Below, one piece after another: positions 35,936 to 46,924 of a stretch of DNA of 64,000 nucleotides; the first letter of the stretch is position 1, and each line of letters opens with the position of its first letter. The notes beneath the pieces are model-generated. The model had not been told where the DNA came from. It was given only the letters and a program-made list of their open reading frames with translations, and did not search any database. A program made the translations under genes and the position numbers. The DNA is from Clostridiales bacterium (GTDB lineage Bacteria > Bacillota > Clostridia > Christensenellales > Aristaeellaceae), in assembly GCA_012728815.1 (NCBI GenBank), contig JAAYEI010000050.1, positions 18,354-82,353 on the forward strand. Reading direction: 5' to 3'.

Positions 35936-36808
35936 TCAGCGGCCGTCCCCCATGAAGAAGATGGCCACGGTGCCGGGCCCGGCGTGCGCGCCGATGATGG
36001 TGCCCAGGGTGAAAAACTCAATCCCGGCGACCGAGGGCATGCCCTCCCGCACCAGGCCAGCCAGGTACTGGGCATCCTCCAGGCAATCGCCGTGGCTGAT
36101 GAACACCATCTGCCCGGTCTTGGGGTTGGACAGCTGGATGACCTTGTCCGCCAGCGCCTTGAGCGCGCGCTTTCGCCCGGTGGTCTTGTCCCTGGCAACC
36201 AGCTTGCCTTCCTCGCTGACGTGCAGGATGGGCTTGATGCGCATGACGCTGCCCAGCAGGGCGGAGGTGCGGCTGACCCGGCCGCCACGGAAGAGGAAGT
36301 TGAGGTCATCCACCGTGAACCAGGAATTGATGCGCTGACGGTTGTCCAGCAGCCACTGCTCGGTCTCCTCCAGGGTTTTGCCTTCCTCACGCTGGCGGAT
36401 GGCGTAGTAGACCAGCAGCGCCTCGCCGCCGGAGGCCAGCAGCGAATCCACCACGGCAATCTGCGCCTGCGGGTGCTTTTCCAGCACCAATTCACGGGCC
36501 GCCAGCGCCGACTGGACGGTGCCCGACAGGCCGCCGGACAGGCCGACGTACAAAATTTGCTCGCCCTGGGCGGCCAGCTCCTCAAAGCAGGTGGTGGCGG
36601 CATCCACAGTGACCTGGGCGGTGGTGGCCACTTTCTGGGCGCGCAGGTCTGTATAGAACTGCTGCAGGCTGGCCTCATCCTCCACGTGGTACTGCTTTTC
36701 TACGTTGTCCATGCGGTAGGGCATGGGCAGCACGCGCAGTTTCTGGAAACGCTTGTAAAACTCCAGGGAAATGTCGGAACCAACGTCTGTCACAATCCAA
36801 AAAGACAT
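35936..36808 (-). CDS. DegV family fatty-acid-binding protein, paralog 1
   Basis: The product has 290 residues. DegV landmarks: IVTDVGSDIS at the N-terminus, YVGLSGGLSGTVQSA near 90 (lipid head-group loop), VVDSLLASGGEALLV near 115, FLFRGGRVS near 160 and GTIIGAHAGPGTVAIFFMG at the C-terminus. The family binds fatty acids and can present them to the FakA kinase. GGAGGAAG precedes the ATG at 36808. A second paralog lies at 41461-42339. Confidence 0.95.
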   Translation of the reverse strand: MSFWIVTDVGSDISLEFYKRFQKLRVLPMPYRMDNVEKQYHVEDEASLQQFYTDLRAQKVATTAQVTVDAATTCFEELAAQGEQILYVGLSGGLSGTVQSALAARELVLEKHPQAQIAVVDSLLASGGEALLVYYAIRQREEGKTLEETEQWLLDNRQRINSWFTVDDLNFLFRGGRVSRTSALLGSVMRIKPILHVSEEGKLVARDKTTGRKRALKALADKVIQLSNPKTGQMVFISHGDCLEDAQYLAGLVREGMPSVAGIEFFTLGTIIGAHAGPGTVAIFFMGDGR

Positions 36809-36857
36809 GAGGGCTTCCTCCAGTTCACAGATTTGCAAGCCCGAAGGCTTTTGATTG

Positions 36858-36887
36858 ATTCTACCCGCATCGGCAGGCTTTGGTCAA
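36858..36887 (-). promoter_or_regulatory. Promoter of degV paralog 1
   Basis: On the minus strand, TTGACC (36882-36887) and TAGAAT (36858-36863) are 18 bp apart. The -35 lies inside an 8-bp hairpin (AGGCTTTG / CAAAGCCT, 36875-36895) that may end SNF2 transcription. Confidence 0.6.
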
Positions 36888-36915
36888 CAAAGCCTGGGAG
36901 CTGTGCCCCACCGGC

Positions 36916-39741
36916 CTATTTCTCAAACAGCCTGAGCACATCGGCCTGGCTGAGCCTGGTGGGCATGGCCTCCCCCGGGGTGATGAGGCGGTCAAAGAGC
37001 CGGCGCTTGCGCCGGCCCATGTCCACCACCGCCTCTTCAATGGAGGCGCGGTTGATGAGGTGGATGATGCTGACCGCCTTCTCCTGCCCCAGGCGGTGGG
37101 CGCGGTCATTGGCCTGGTCCTCGGCTGTGGGGTTCCACCAGGGGTCGTAGTGGATGACGGTGTCCGCCCCCGTAAGGTTCAAGCCGGTGCCACCCGCGCG
37201 CAGGGAGATCAGGAGGATGGGCTCCTGGCCCTGGTTGAAGCGCTCGGCCAGGGTGATGCGCTCCTGGGCGGGGGTGTCCCCATCCAGGTACAGGCTGGGG
37301 ATGCCGGCCTGGTCCAGCCGCTGGCGGATGATCTTGAGCATGGAGGTGAACTGGGAGAACAGCAGCACCCGCCGGCCGTTCTTGAGCGCCTCGGGCAGCA
37401 GGTCCATCAGCAGCTCCAGCTTGGCCGATTCACCGGCGTACTCCGGCATGGCCAGCTGCGGGTGGCAGCAGATCTGCCGCAGCAGGGTGATGGCGGACAA
37501 AACCTCGATCCGGCTGCCATCCAGCCCCTTTTGCGCCAGCAGCTCGTTGACCCAGTTGCGGGATTTGTACAGCGCCGCCTGGTAGACCCGGCGCTGCTCC
37601 GCCCCCATCTCGCAAAACATGGTGGTGCTGAGCTTGTCCGGCAGCTCTGTCATGACATCGGCCTTGAGCCGGCGCATCAGGAAGGGCCGTATGCGCAGGC
37701 GCAGCTCCTCCGCGTGGCGGCCGTCCTCATACCGGCGGATGAACTCCCGGGCGGAGAAGAGGTAGCCTGGCAGCACAAAGTCAAACAGGGACCACAGCTC
37801 CGTCACGTTGTTTTCCATGGGCGTCCCGGTCAGCGCCAGGCGGGTATGCGCGTTGATGCGCTTGGCCGTCCTGGCCGTCTGGCTGGTGAGGTTTTTGATG
37901 TTCTGCGCCTCGTCCAGCACCGCGAAGCGGAAGCGCGTGCCCTCATACAGGGCGATGTCCTGGCGCAACAGCGGGTAGCTGGTGATGATGACATCCACCT
38001 CCGGGTTTTCCAGCGCCTCCAACAGCGCCTTCTCCCGCACCGCCTTGCTGCCATTCACCACCACAGCCCGCAGGCCGGGGGCAAAATGCTCAATCTCCGC
38101 AAGCCAGTTGTACACCAGGGTGGTGGGCGACACGATCAGGCTGGGCAGGCGCGCCGGCTCGCTGCCCGCGAAATAGGCGATGGCGGCAATCATCTGCGCG
38201 GTCTTGCCCAGGCCCATTTCATCCGCCAGGATGCCGCCCAGGCCCAGCATGTGCAGCGCGCTGATCCAGCGGAAGCCCCGCAGCTGGTAGTCAAACAGCC
38301 CCGCCACCGGGCTTTCCAGGCCCTCCGGGTCCAGGGCCAGCGCCCTCTGGCTGCCCTCGTCAAAGGTGATGGGCAGCTTGTCCTTGTCAATGAGCGCCGC
38401 CAGGTAATGCGCGCGCATGGCCGGCAGGTCGCGCCCGTCGCGCTCGGGCGCCAGGCTTTCCAGGTAGGCGTCCGCCAGCGCCTGCCACTCCCTGGCGTCA
38501 TCCAGGGTGACAAAGGCGCCATTCTTGTAGCGGAAATACTTTTTGCGCTGGCTGAGCGCCTGCAGCAGGGGCAGCATTTCCTCGCTCAGCTGGCCCTGGT
38601 CGGCCAGCTCCAGGCTGATGCGGCCGGCGCGCAGGCGCATGTGCGCGCTGAGGCTGGGCGCCCGCGGGGTGAGCTGGCGGAAGGCCTGGCTTAAATACAC
38701 CTCCCCCAGGCGGTGCAGCCCGGACACGCCCTTCATGAGGAAGTCAAAGATCAGGTCGGGATCTTGCAGGTCGGCCCGGCCGGTGCGCGCGCGGAAACCA
38801 TAGCCTGCCAGCAGGTCCATCACCTGGCGCTCCCGCGCGGCGTCGCGCAGCAGGTAGGCGGGCAGGTTGTGCTGGTGGGTGAAGGGGTCGGCCTGCAGCT
38901 CGCCATAGGCGAAGACCACCCGGGCGGCGATGCCGCTGCCCTCCTGGTCCAGGTAGATCTTGGCCTTGAGGGGGTATTGCAGCAGGCGCTCCTGCAGCTC
39001 CTCCTCCATCACCACCACCTGACTGCGCTGCAGCCAGGGCAGCAGGTCCGAAAAGACGCGCGGGGTCTGGGCGCGGGTGAAGCGGAAGCTGAACTCCTCC
39101 CCCACCTGGGCCCTGGGCAGCACCCGCAAGAGCGAAGCCTCCATGCGGCTGAGGCGGCAGAGCCTGCCGTCAATCAGGGCGTGGCCGCCCCCGCCCACCG
39201 GCATCACCTGGGCCTGCCAGGCGCCGCTGAGCACCACGCCGCGGATGTCATAGCCCAGGTTGAACAGCAGGGGCAGCGACGCCTCCGCGATGCCCTGCTG
39301 CTGCCCCTCCCCCGCCTCCGTCACCAGCACAAAGCGCATCTGTTCCAGCAGGCGCAGCAGCAGGTCCAAAAGGGCAGGGGGCAGTGGCAGGTCGCGGCGG
39401 CCGCGGCCGGTGATCGCCGCCTGGGCCTGGGCCAGCGCCTGCACATGGGCTGTAAGCTGCGCGCACAAGGCCTGGGACGCCTCATCCAGGCGCATCCAGG
39501 CGGGCGAATAGGTGAAGTTCTTGCCCACCTGGTAGGGCTGGCCGGAGGCCAGCGCCTCCAGAAAGGCGGGGATGTCCCGGATGTAGCTGGGGCGCGTCTC
39601 CCCGGCCTTGAGGCTGAGGGTGGGCTGCTGGCCCAAGCGCAGCACGGGCAGCAGCACAATGGCACCACCCTCGGGCAGCGCGCCCTGGGCAGCGTCAAGC
39701 AGTGCCTGGCAGCCGTCCTGCGGCCGCATCTGCTCATCCAA
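36916..39741 (-). CDS. SNF2/SWI2-family DNA translocase (RapA/Rad54-like helicase)
   Basis: The product has 941 residues. The N-terminal ~430 residues are an SNF2-associated bacterial region. Helicase motif I ADEMGLGKTAQ lies near 510, Ia SPTTLVYNW near 540, motif II LDEAQNIKN near 610, III LTGTPMENN near 635, and the C-terminal helicase domain ends with LRAGGTGLNLTGADTVIHYDPWWNP and ANDRAHRLGQ. Start is TTG at 39741 with GGAGAGGAGG upstream. Many clostridial homologs carry a SWIM zinc finger before this region; none is present here. It lies 30 bp after the ZIP gene, so cotranscription is likely. Confidence 0.94.
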   Translation of the reverse strand: MDEQMRPQDGCQALLDAAQGALPEGGAIVLLPVLRLGQQPTLSLKAGETRPSYIRDIPAFLEALASGQPYQVGKNFTYSPAWMRLDEASQALCAQLTAHVQALAQAQAAITGRGRRDLPLPPALLDLLLRLLEQMRFVLVTEAGEGQQQGIAEASLPLLFNLGYDIRGVVLSGAWQAQVMPVGGGGHALIDGRLCRLSRMEASLLRVLPRAQVGEEFSFRFTRAQTPRVFSDLLPWLQRSQVVVMEEELQERLLQYPLKAKIYLDQEGSGIAARVVFAYGELQADPFTHQHNLPAYLLRDAARERQVMDLLAGYGFRARTGRADLQDPDLIFDFLMKGVSGLHRLGEVYLSQAFRQLTPRAPSLSAHMRLRAGRISLELADQGQLSEEMLPLLQALSQRKKYFRYKNGAFVTLDDAREWQALADAYLESLAPERDGRDLPAMRAHYLAALIDKDKLPITFDEGSQRALALDPEGLESPVAGLFDYQLRGFRWISALHMLGLGGILADEMGLGKTAQMIAAIAYFAGSEPARLPSLIVSPTTLVYNWLAEIEHFAPGLRAVVVNGSKAVREKALLEALENPEVDVIITSYPLLRQDIALYEGTRFRFAVLDEAQNIKNLTSQTARTAKRINAHTRLALTGTPMENNVTELWSLFDFVLPGYLFSAREFIRRYEDGRHAEELRLRIRPFLMRRLKADVMTELPDKLSTTMFCEMGAEQRRVYQAALYKSRNWVNELLAQKGLDGSRIEVLSAITLLRQICCHPQLAMPEYAGESAKLELLMDLLPEALKNGRRVLLFSQFTSMLKIIRQRLDQAGIPSLYLDGDTPAQERITLAERFNQGQEPILLISLRAGGTGLNLTGADTVIHYDPWWNPTAEDQANDRAHRLGQEKAVSIIHLINRASIEEAVVDMGRRKRRLFDRLITPGEAMPTRLSQADVLRLFEK

Positions 39742-39771
39742 GCGCCACGCCTCCTCTCCTGCTTTGGAACA

Positions 39772-40572
39772 TCAAGTAAAAACCCACAGGCTGAAGGCCA
39801 TGGCCGCCATGCCCAGCACCAGGCCATACATGCTCAGGTGGTGCTCGCCATACAGCTGGGCGCTGGGCAGCAGCTCATCCAGTGAAATGAAAATCATGAT
39901 CCCGGCCACGCCGCCAAACAGCAGCCCCTGCAGCTGCTGGCTCATGAAGGGCAGCAAGATCAGGTAGGCGGTGACCGCGCCCAGGGGCTCAGCCAGGCCG
40001 GAAAGCAGCGCGTAGCGCATGGCAATTTTGCGGCTGCCGGTCGCGTGGTAGATGGGCATGGACACCGCGATGCCCTCCGGGATGTTGTGGATGGCGATGG
40101 CCGCGATGATGGGGATGGCCAACCGCAGGGACTGGGTGGCGGACACGAAGGCCGCCATGCCCTCGGGGAAGTTGTGGATGGCCAGGGCCAGCGCGGTCAT
40201 CAGCCCCGTGCGCTTGAGGCGGCGCTTGTCCTGGTCGGGCCGGACAGGGCAGGCCATTTCATGGGGGTTGTCCTCGCAGGGCACTAGCTTGTCGATGATG
40301 GCGATGAGCAGGATGCCGGCAAAAAAGGCCAGCATGGCATACAGCAGGCCGTTCTTGCTGCCATGGGTCATTGCCAGCATGTTCCGGGCCTCGGGCAGCA
40401 GCTCCATCAGGGAGACGTAGATCATCACCCCGGCGGACAGGCCCAGGCTGAGGGAGAGCACGCGCCGGTCAATTGACTTGGAGAAAAAGACCACCGCCCC
40501 ACCTATGCCGGTGGACAGGCCAGCCAGCGTCGTGAGCAAAAATGCTTCCAGCAGGTTTTCAAGGCTGTGCAT
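39772..40572 (-). CDS. zupT: ZIP family metal transporter (ZupT type)
   Basis: The product has 266 residues and eight predicted membrane helices. The ZupT metal-site motifs are LMELLPEA near 55, HNFPEGMAAF near 132-141 and HNIPEGIAVSMPIY near 161-174. It imports divalent metal such as zinc or iron. GGAGGC precedes the ATG. It lies between the pyridoxamine kinase and SNF2 genes in the same orientation. Confidence 0.95.
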   Translation of the reverse strand: MHSLENLLEAFLLTTLAGLSTGIGGAVVFFSKSIDRRVLSLSLGLSAGVMIYVSLMELLPEARNMLAMTHGSKNGLLYAMLAFFAGILLIAIIDKLVPCEDNPHEMACPVRPDQDKRRLKRTGLMTALALAIHNFPEGMAAFVSATQSLRLAIPIIAAIAIHNIPEGIAVSMPIYHATGSRKIAMRYALLSGLAEPLGAVTAYLILLPFMSQQLQGLLFGGVAGIMIFISLDELLPSAQLYGEHHLSMYGLVLGMAAMAFSLWVFT

Positions 40573-40584
40573 GGCGGCCTCCGC

Positions 40585-41457
40585 TCATGGTTGGTCAGGA
40601 AGGCGCGACAGGCGGGCAAAATCGCGCGCGAGGGCGGGCAGGGCGCGCTCATAGGCCAGGCCAAAACGCGTCGGTGTATCATAGCGCTGGGTGTGGCGCA
40701 GCGAGGCGTCCAGCATGTCACAGGCAGTCTCGCAGGCCTGGCCCAGGTCCAGGCCCAGGCTGAGCCCCGCAATGACCGTGGAGGCCAGCAGGTCCCCCGT
40801 GCCCGGGTAAGAGGCGGGGTAACGGCGGCGGAAGGTGGCATGTGATGGCTGCCCCTGGCTGGCCGCCAGCACGCCGATGCGGTCGCTGCCCTGGGTGACA
40901 CCGGTCAGCACCACCTGGGCGGCGCCCAGGCTGAGCAGCTGCCCGGCGTCTGGGGGCGCTGGCTCCTGCCCTTCCACCAGCGGCTGCCCCAGCAGCAGCG
41001 CGGCCTCGGTGCGGTTGGGGAAGATGGTGTGGGCCCGGGCGCACAGGCGCCGGAAGCCGGTCACCAGCTCCTCCTTGCAGTAGGCATAGCGGCGCCCCAT
41101 GTCCCCCATGACCGGGTCCACATACAGCCGGGCACCGGGCGCCAGCAAATCGGGTAGGGCGTCCTCCAGCATGTCCAGCTGGCTGTGGTGGGCTACATAA
41201 CCGATGTAGACCGCGTCAAAACGCAGGCCCAAGCGTTTCCAGTGGGCCAGGCTGCCGGCCATGTCCTGGCTCAGGTCGCTGCGGTGTACCTGGCCAAAGC
41301 CCCCTGTGTGGGTGCTGAGGTAGGCGGTGGGCAGAAAAGCCACGCTGCTGCCGGACAGCGCCAAAACCGGCACAACAACCAGCGCGGAGCAACGCCCCAC
41401 GCTGGACAGGTCCATGGCCACCAGGATGCTGTGCTGGTGTTGTGTGCTTGAAGTCAC
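40585..41457 (-). CDS. Pyridoxamine/pyridoxal kinase (PdxK, ribokinase superfamily)
   Basis: The product has 290 residues. AMDLSSVGRCSALVVVPVLALSG near 15-35 and YLSTHTGGFG near 47 are characteristic of the clostridial pyridoxamine kinase group. Further marks are YVDPVMGDMG near 112, PNRTEAALLLG near 145 and the anion hole SYPGTGDLLAS near 215. It phosphorylates vitamin B6 vitamers. The start is a GTG at 41457, four bases after the degV stop and without a clear ribosome binding site, implying coupled translation. Confidence 0.93.
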   Translation of the reverse strand: MTSSTQHQHSILVAMDLSSVGRCSALVVVPVLALSGSSVAFLPTAYLSTHTGGFGQVHRSDLSQDMAGSLAHWKRLGLRFDAVYIGYVAHHSQLDMLEDALPDLLAPGARLYVDPVMGDMGRRYAYCKEELVTGFRRLCARAHTIFPNRTEAALLLGQPLVEGQEPAPPDAGQLLSLGAAQVVLTGVTQGSDRIGVLAASQGQPSHATFRRRYPASYPGTGDLLASTVIAGLSLGLDLGQACETACDMLDASLRHTQRYDTPTRFGLAYERALPALARDFARLSRLPDQP

Positions 41458-41460
41458 CTG

Positions 41461-42339
41461 TTAATTGGGCCGCTGCTTGCCAATGAAGCAGATGGCCAGC
41501 GTGCCCGGGCCGGCATGCGCGCCGATGACCGGGCCAATCATCACAATGCGTACCTCACCCAGATCGGGCAGGCGGTTGCGCAGCTGGTTGCGCAGGGTTT
41601 CGGCCTCCTCGCGCACATCGCCATGCAGGATGATGACCATCTTGCCGGCGCTGTCGCCAATGTTGTCCACCGCCTTTTCCACCAGGGTCTTCATGGCCTT
41701 CTTGCGGCCCTGCACCTTGGAGTGGGCCTCCAGCTTGCCCTCCTTGCTGATGGTCAGGATGGGCTTGATGTCCAGCACCGTGCCCATGACCGCGCTGGTG
41801 GCGGAGATGCGCCCGCCCCGGCGCAGGTAGGTCAGGTCACCCACGGTGAACCAGGCCTGGGCATTCAGGCGCTGGTCCATCACCCACTGGGCCACCTCAT
41901 CCATGGACTTGCCCTGCTCGTACAAGGCATGGGCGCCAATCACCAGCAGCGCCTGGGGCGCGGAGATGGACAGGGTGTCCACCACCATGAAGCGGCGCTC
42001 AGGATACTTGGCCTGCAGCTCCTTCTGCGCCTCCAGCACGTTTTGGAAGGTGGCGGACATTTTGGAAGAAAAGGCCAGGAAGAGCAGGTCGCTCTCCTTG
42101 AGAATGGGCTCAAAATACTCCAGGTAGGCAGCGGTGGGCAGCAGCGAGGTGAAGGGCTTGGCGCCGCTTCGCATGCGGTCAAAGAGAACTTTCTCAGCGC
42201 CGGAGGCGCCGTTGTCGTCATAACGCTCCTCGCCATCCAGGTTGTAGGGCATGCGGACGATGGGGATGTTTTTCTCCCGGGCAATCTCATGGGGCAGGTC
42301 GGAATCGCTGTCGCTCATGAGGATGTAAGCCTGTTTCAT
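41461..42339 (-). CDS. DegV family fatty-acid-binding protein, paralog 2
   Basis: The product has 292 residues. MSDSDSDLPHE at the N-terminus, FLAFSSKMSATFQNV near 90-105, VVDTLSISAPQALLV near 118, YLRRGGRIS near 165 and IGAHAGPGTLAICFIG at the C-terminus are DegV marks. CAGGAGGTAGAC precedes the ATG at 42339. It is transcribed divergently from ppdK and coupled to the pyridoxamine kinase gene. Confidence 0.95.
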   Translation of the reverse strand: MKQAYILMSDSDSDLPHEIAREKNIPIVRMPYNLDGEERYDDNGASGAEKVLFDRMRSGAKPFTSLLPTAAYLEYFEPILKESDLLFLAFSSKMSATFQNVLEAQKELQAKYPERRFMVVDTLSISAPQALLVIGAHALYEQGKSMDEVAQWVMDQRLNAQAWFTVGDLTYLRRGGRISATSAVMGTVLDIKPILTISKEGKLEAHSKVQGRKKAMKTLVEKAVDNIGDSAGKMVIILHGDVREEAETLRNQLRNRLPDLGEVRIVMIGPVIGAHAGPGTLAICFIGKQRPN

Positions 42340-42376
42340 GTCTACCTCCTGATGAATTGGAAAATCAACGCACTTT

Positions 42377-42405
42377 ATTGTAAACGGATGCCCTGGCTTT
42401 TGCAA
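42377..42405 (-). promoter_or_regulatory. Promoter of degV paralog 2
   Basis: On the minus strand, TTGCAA (42400-42405) and TACAAT (42377-42382) are 17 bp apart, 38 bp before the ATG. Confidence 0.7.
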
Positions 42406-42536
42406 GTTGTGACAAGGGAAACGCAGGCGCATCAAGCCTGGCCGCGGGCCCTGCGCCCAAGAAACGGACAAATCCCGGGCCGGGCCGGCAGTGTGACGGG
42501 GCGCGTTTTCGCAGCCGCGCCCGCTCAAGATGTACT

Positions 42537-42550
42537 TTCTTGTACAAGAA
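42537..42550. promoter_or_regulatory. 14-bp perfect palindrome upstream of ppdK
   Basis: TTCTTGTACAAGAA is a perfect palindrome whose edge is 22 bp upstream of the ppdK -35 box. The position suits an activator or repressor site. Confidence 0.45.
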
Positions 42551-42572
42551 GGCGGGGAATGGTGTGAAAACG

Positions 42573-42601
42573 TTGAAAAAGTGGGTAAGAAACTGTATGA
42601 T
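42573..42601 (+). promoter_or_regulatory. Promoter of ppdK
   Basis: TTGAAA (42573-42578), 17-bp spacer, TATGAT (42596-42601), 65 bp before the ATG. Confidence 0.7.
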
Positions 42602-42666
42602 AACTGGTGGCGCGCGCACTGGCAAAAGCGTGCTGCAAGAGAATGTATCCACAAGGAGGAAAATCT

Positions 42667-45309
<2,643 letters not shown>

Positions 45310-45343
45310 GCGCCCTGAGCTGATCCCTCCCCACTGACCAAAG

Positions 45344-45378
45344 CAGCACCCCGCACCAAGGCGGGGTGCTGTTTGTTT
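45344..45378. terminator. Terminator between ppdK and the aldolase gene
   Basis: An 11-bp stem, CAGCACCCCGC / GCGGGGTGCTG, with a 6-base loop, then TTTGTTTG on the plus strand, 35 bp past the ppdK stop. The aldolase gene converges on it from the other side. Confidence 0.85.
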
Positions 45379-45450
45379 GCCATCCAGGGGACAGCCCAGC
45401 TTCGCGCATTCTGGCCGCGTGAAGACAGGCAGGGCTGAATGGAAGGTTGC

Positions 45451-46740
45451 TTATTCCAGCTTGAAAGCCAGCTCAATCTCCTTCACCTGGGCGTCGTCAA
45501 TCTGCACCACCGGGCCGATTTCCCGCGCCGCGATGACCGCTTTCGCGGAGAACTCCAGCACCTCCAGGCGGTCAAAGGCGTTGAGCAGGTCTTTGCCGGT
45601 CACGATGACGCACTCGTTTTCCACGATGATGACCGGGTTGCGGGCGGAAAAAGCGGCCGCCGTGCCGGCAATGTCCGCTGTGGAGCTGAGGAAGGGCAGC
45701 TTCTTCACCTCCCGCAGGGCGATGTAGCTCTCGGGGATCAGGCGGGAATCAAAGGGGATGTCGGTGACCGCGAAGGCCATGATGGAGGGCGCGTGCGCGA
45801 TGAGGATGCTGCCTACCTCCGGGTGGGCGTCGTAAATGGCCTGGTGCAACCGCACCGAGCGGCTGGGCGTCAGACCCGCCTGGCGCAGGCCATCCCGGAT
45901 GAGGACCAGGTCTTCCGGCGCCAGGTACTTGCGGTCCTTGTTGTAGGGGGTGATGAGGAAGCTGCTGCCTGCCACCCGCTGGGAGTAGGTGCCCTGGGTG
46001 GAGGTGAACAGGCGCTGGTCATAGGAACGGTGGATGAAGCGGCACATGTCCCGCCGGGCGGCGCGCTCGGGGCTGGTGGCTACCCGGGGGATGAACTCAT
46101 CCATGGCGTTGCTGCGCGGTTTGGCGTACTCCGCCAGCTGCGCCTTGGTGAGCGGGCGGGGCTGGCCCAGCTTGAGGGCGTCAATCTCCAGGCGGCCGGA
46201 GAAGTCCAGCGTCTCAAAGGCCATGAAGGCGGTGAACAGATCAGCCGCGCCAATGACGCAGCCATGGTTCTCCATCAGCACGGTGTTGTAGCCCTCCTCA
46301 AAGCGCCGGGCGATGTGTTGCCCCAGCAGCTCAGAGCCCGGCACTGCGTATTCCGCCACGCCGACCTCCCCGCAAATCTGCTGCACATCGGGCACCAGTT
46401 GCAGGTTGGGCACGCGGCGCACCAGGGAGAAGGCGATCATGGTGGGCGGGTGCGCGTGCAGCACGGCGCGCAGGTCCGGGCGGCTGCTGTAAATCTGCAG
46501 GTGCAGCGGCAGCTCCACTGAGGGCCGGTGCGGCCCCCGCGCGCTGCCGTCGGGCAGGATGTGAATCATGTCCTGCCGGGTGAGGCTGCCCTTGTCGATT
46601 CCCGAGGGCGTGATCCATACGCCGCCGTCCTCGTCACGGATGGACAGGTTGCCGCCGGAGGTGGTGGTCATCCCGTATTGATAGATCCGCTGCATGATCA
46701 TCACCAGCTGATCTGCCGGGTGGAGCAGTTCAAAGCGCAT
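45451..46740 (-). CDS. Tandem class II aldolase/adducin protein with a degenerate second domain
   Basis: The product has 429 residues, two class II aldolase domains in a row. Domain 1 (about 1-205) keeps the catalytic set: Glu76 in PSVELPLH, zinc ligands His95 and His97 in LHAHPPT, and His159 in MENHGCVI. In domain 2 (about 225-429) the aligned positions are Ser295, Ile314, His316 and Glu376, so zinc binding and catalysis should be lost there. Single-domain relatives (FucA, RhaD, AraD) are about 215 residues. Likely reaction: retro-aldol cleavage of a deoxy-sugar 1-phosphate or epimerisation. GGAAGGAGGCACCT precedes the ATG at 46740. Confidence 0.88.
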   Translation of the reverse strand: MRFELLHPADQLVMIMQRIYQYGMTTTSGGNLSIRDEDGGVWITPSGIDKGSLTRQDMIHILPDGSARGPHRPSVELPLHLQIYSSRPDLRAVLHAHPPTMIAFSLVRRVPNLQLVPDVQQICGEVGVAEYAVPGSELLGQHIARRFEEGYNTVLMENHGCVIGAADLFTAFMAFETLDFSGRLEIDALKLGQPRPLTKAQLAEYAKPRSNAMDEFIPRVATSPERAARRDMCRFIHRSYDQRLFTSTQGTYSQRVAGSSFLITPYNKDRKYLAPEDLVLIRDGLRQAGLTPSRSVRLHQAIYDAHPEVGSILIAHAPSIMAFAVTDIPFDSRLIPESYIALREVKKLPFLSSTADIAGTAAAFSARNPVIIVENECVIVTGKDLLNAFDRLEVLEFSAKAVIAAREIGPVVQIDDAQVKEIELAFKLE

Positions 46741-46786
46741 AGGTGCCTCCTTCCCGCCGCGGGCGGCTGTTGTGCGGCTGATAGAT

Positions 46787-46804
46787 ATCATACGCCAATT
46801 GGCG
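46787..46804 (-). promoter_or_regulatory. -10 box and adjoining palindrome of the aldolase gene
   Basis: On the minus strand TATGAT (46787-46792) is directly preceded by the perfect 12-bp palindrome CGCCAATTGGCG (46793-46804). A weak -35 (GTGCAA) lies 17 bp upstream of the -10. A repressor bound at the palindrome would occlude the promoter. Confidence 0.5.
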
Positions 46805-46889
46805 GGGGATTGCACCCCTGAAGACATCAACGGAAATCCTTGAACGCATCTTTTCCAGGGCTTTGCGGGCAGAGGCGCGCGCGGGATGG

Positions 46890-46895
46890 TATAAT
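46890..46895 (+). promoter_or_regulatory. -10 box of the AAA+ ATPase gene
   Basis: A perfect TATAAT 30 bp before the ATG at 46925. No good -35 is present at the usual distance, so an activator may be needed. Confidence 0.5.
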
Positions 46896-46924
46896 CATCG
46901 CAATACATGGAAGAGGTGGCTGAG

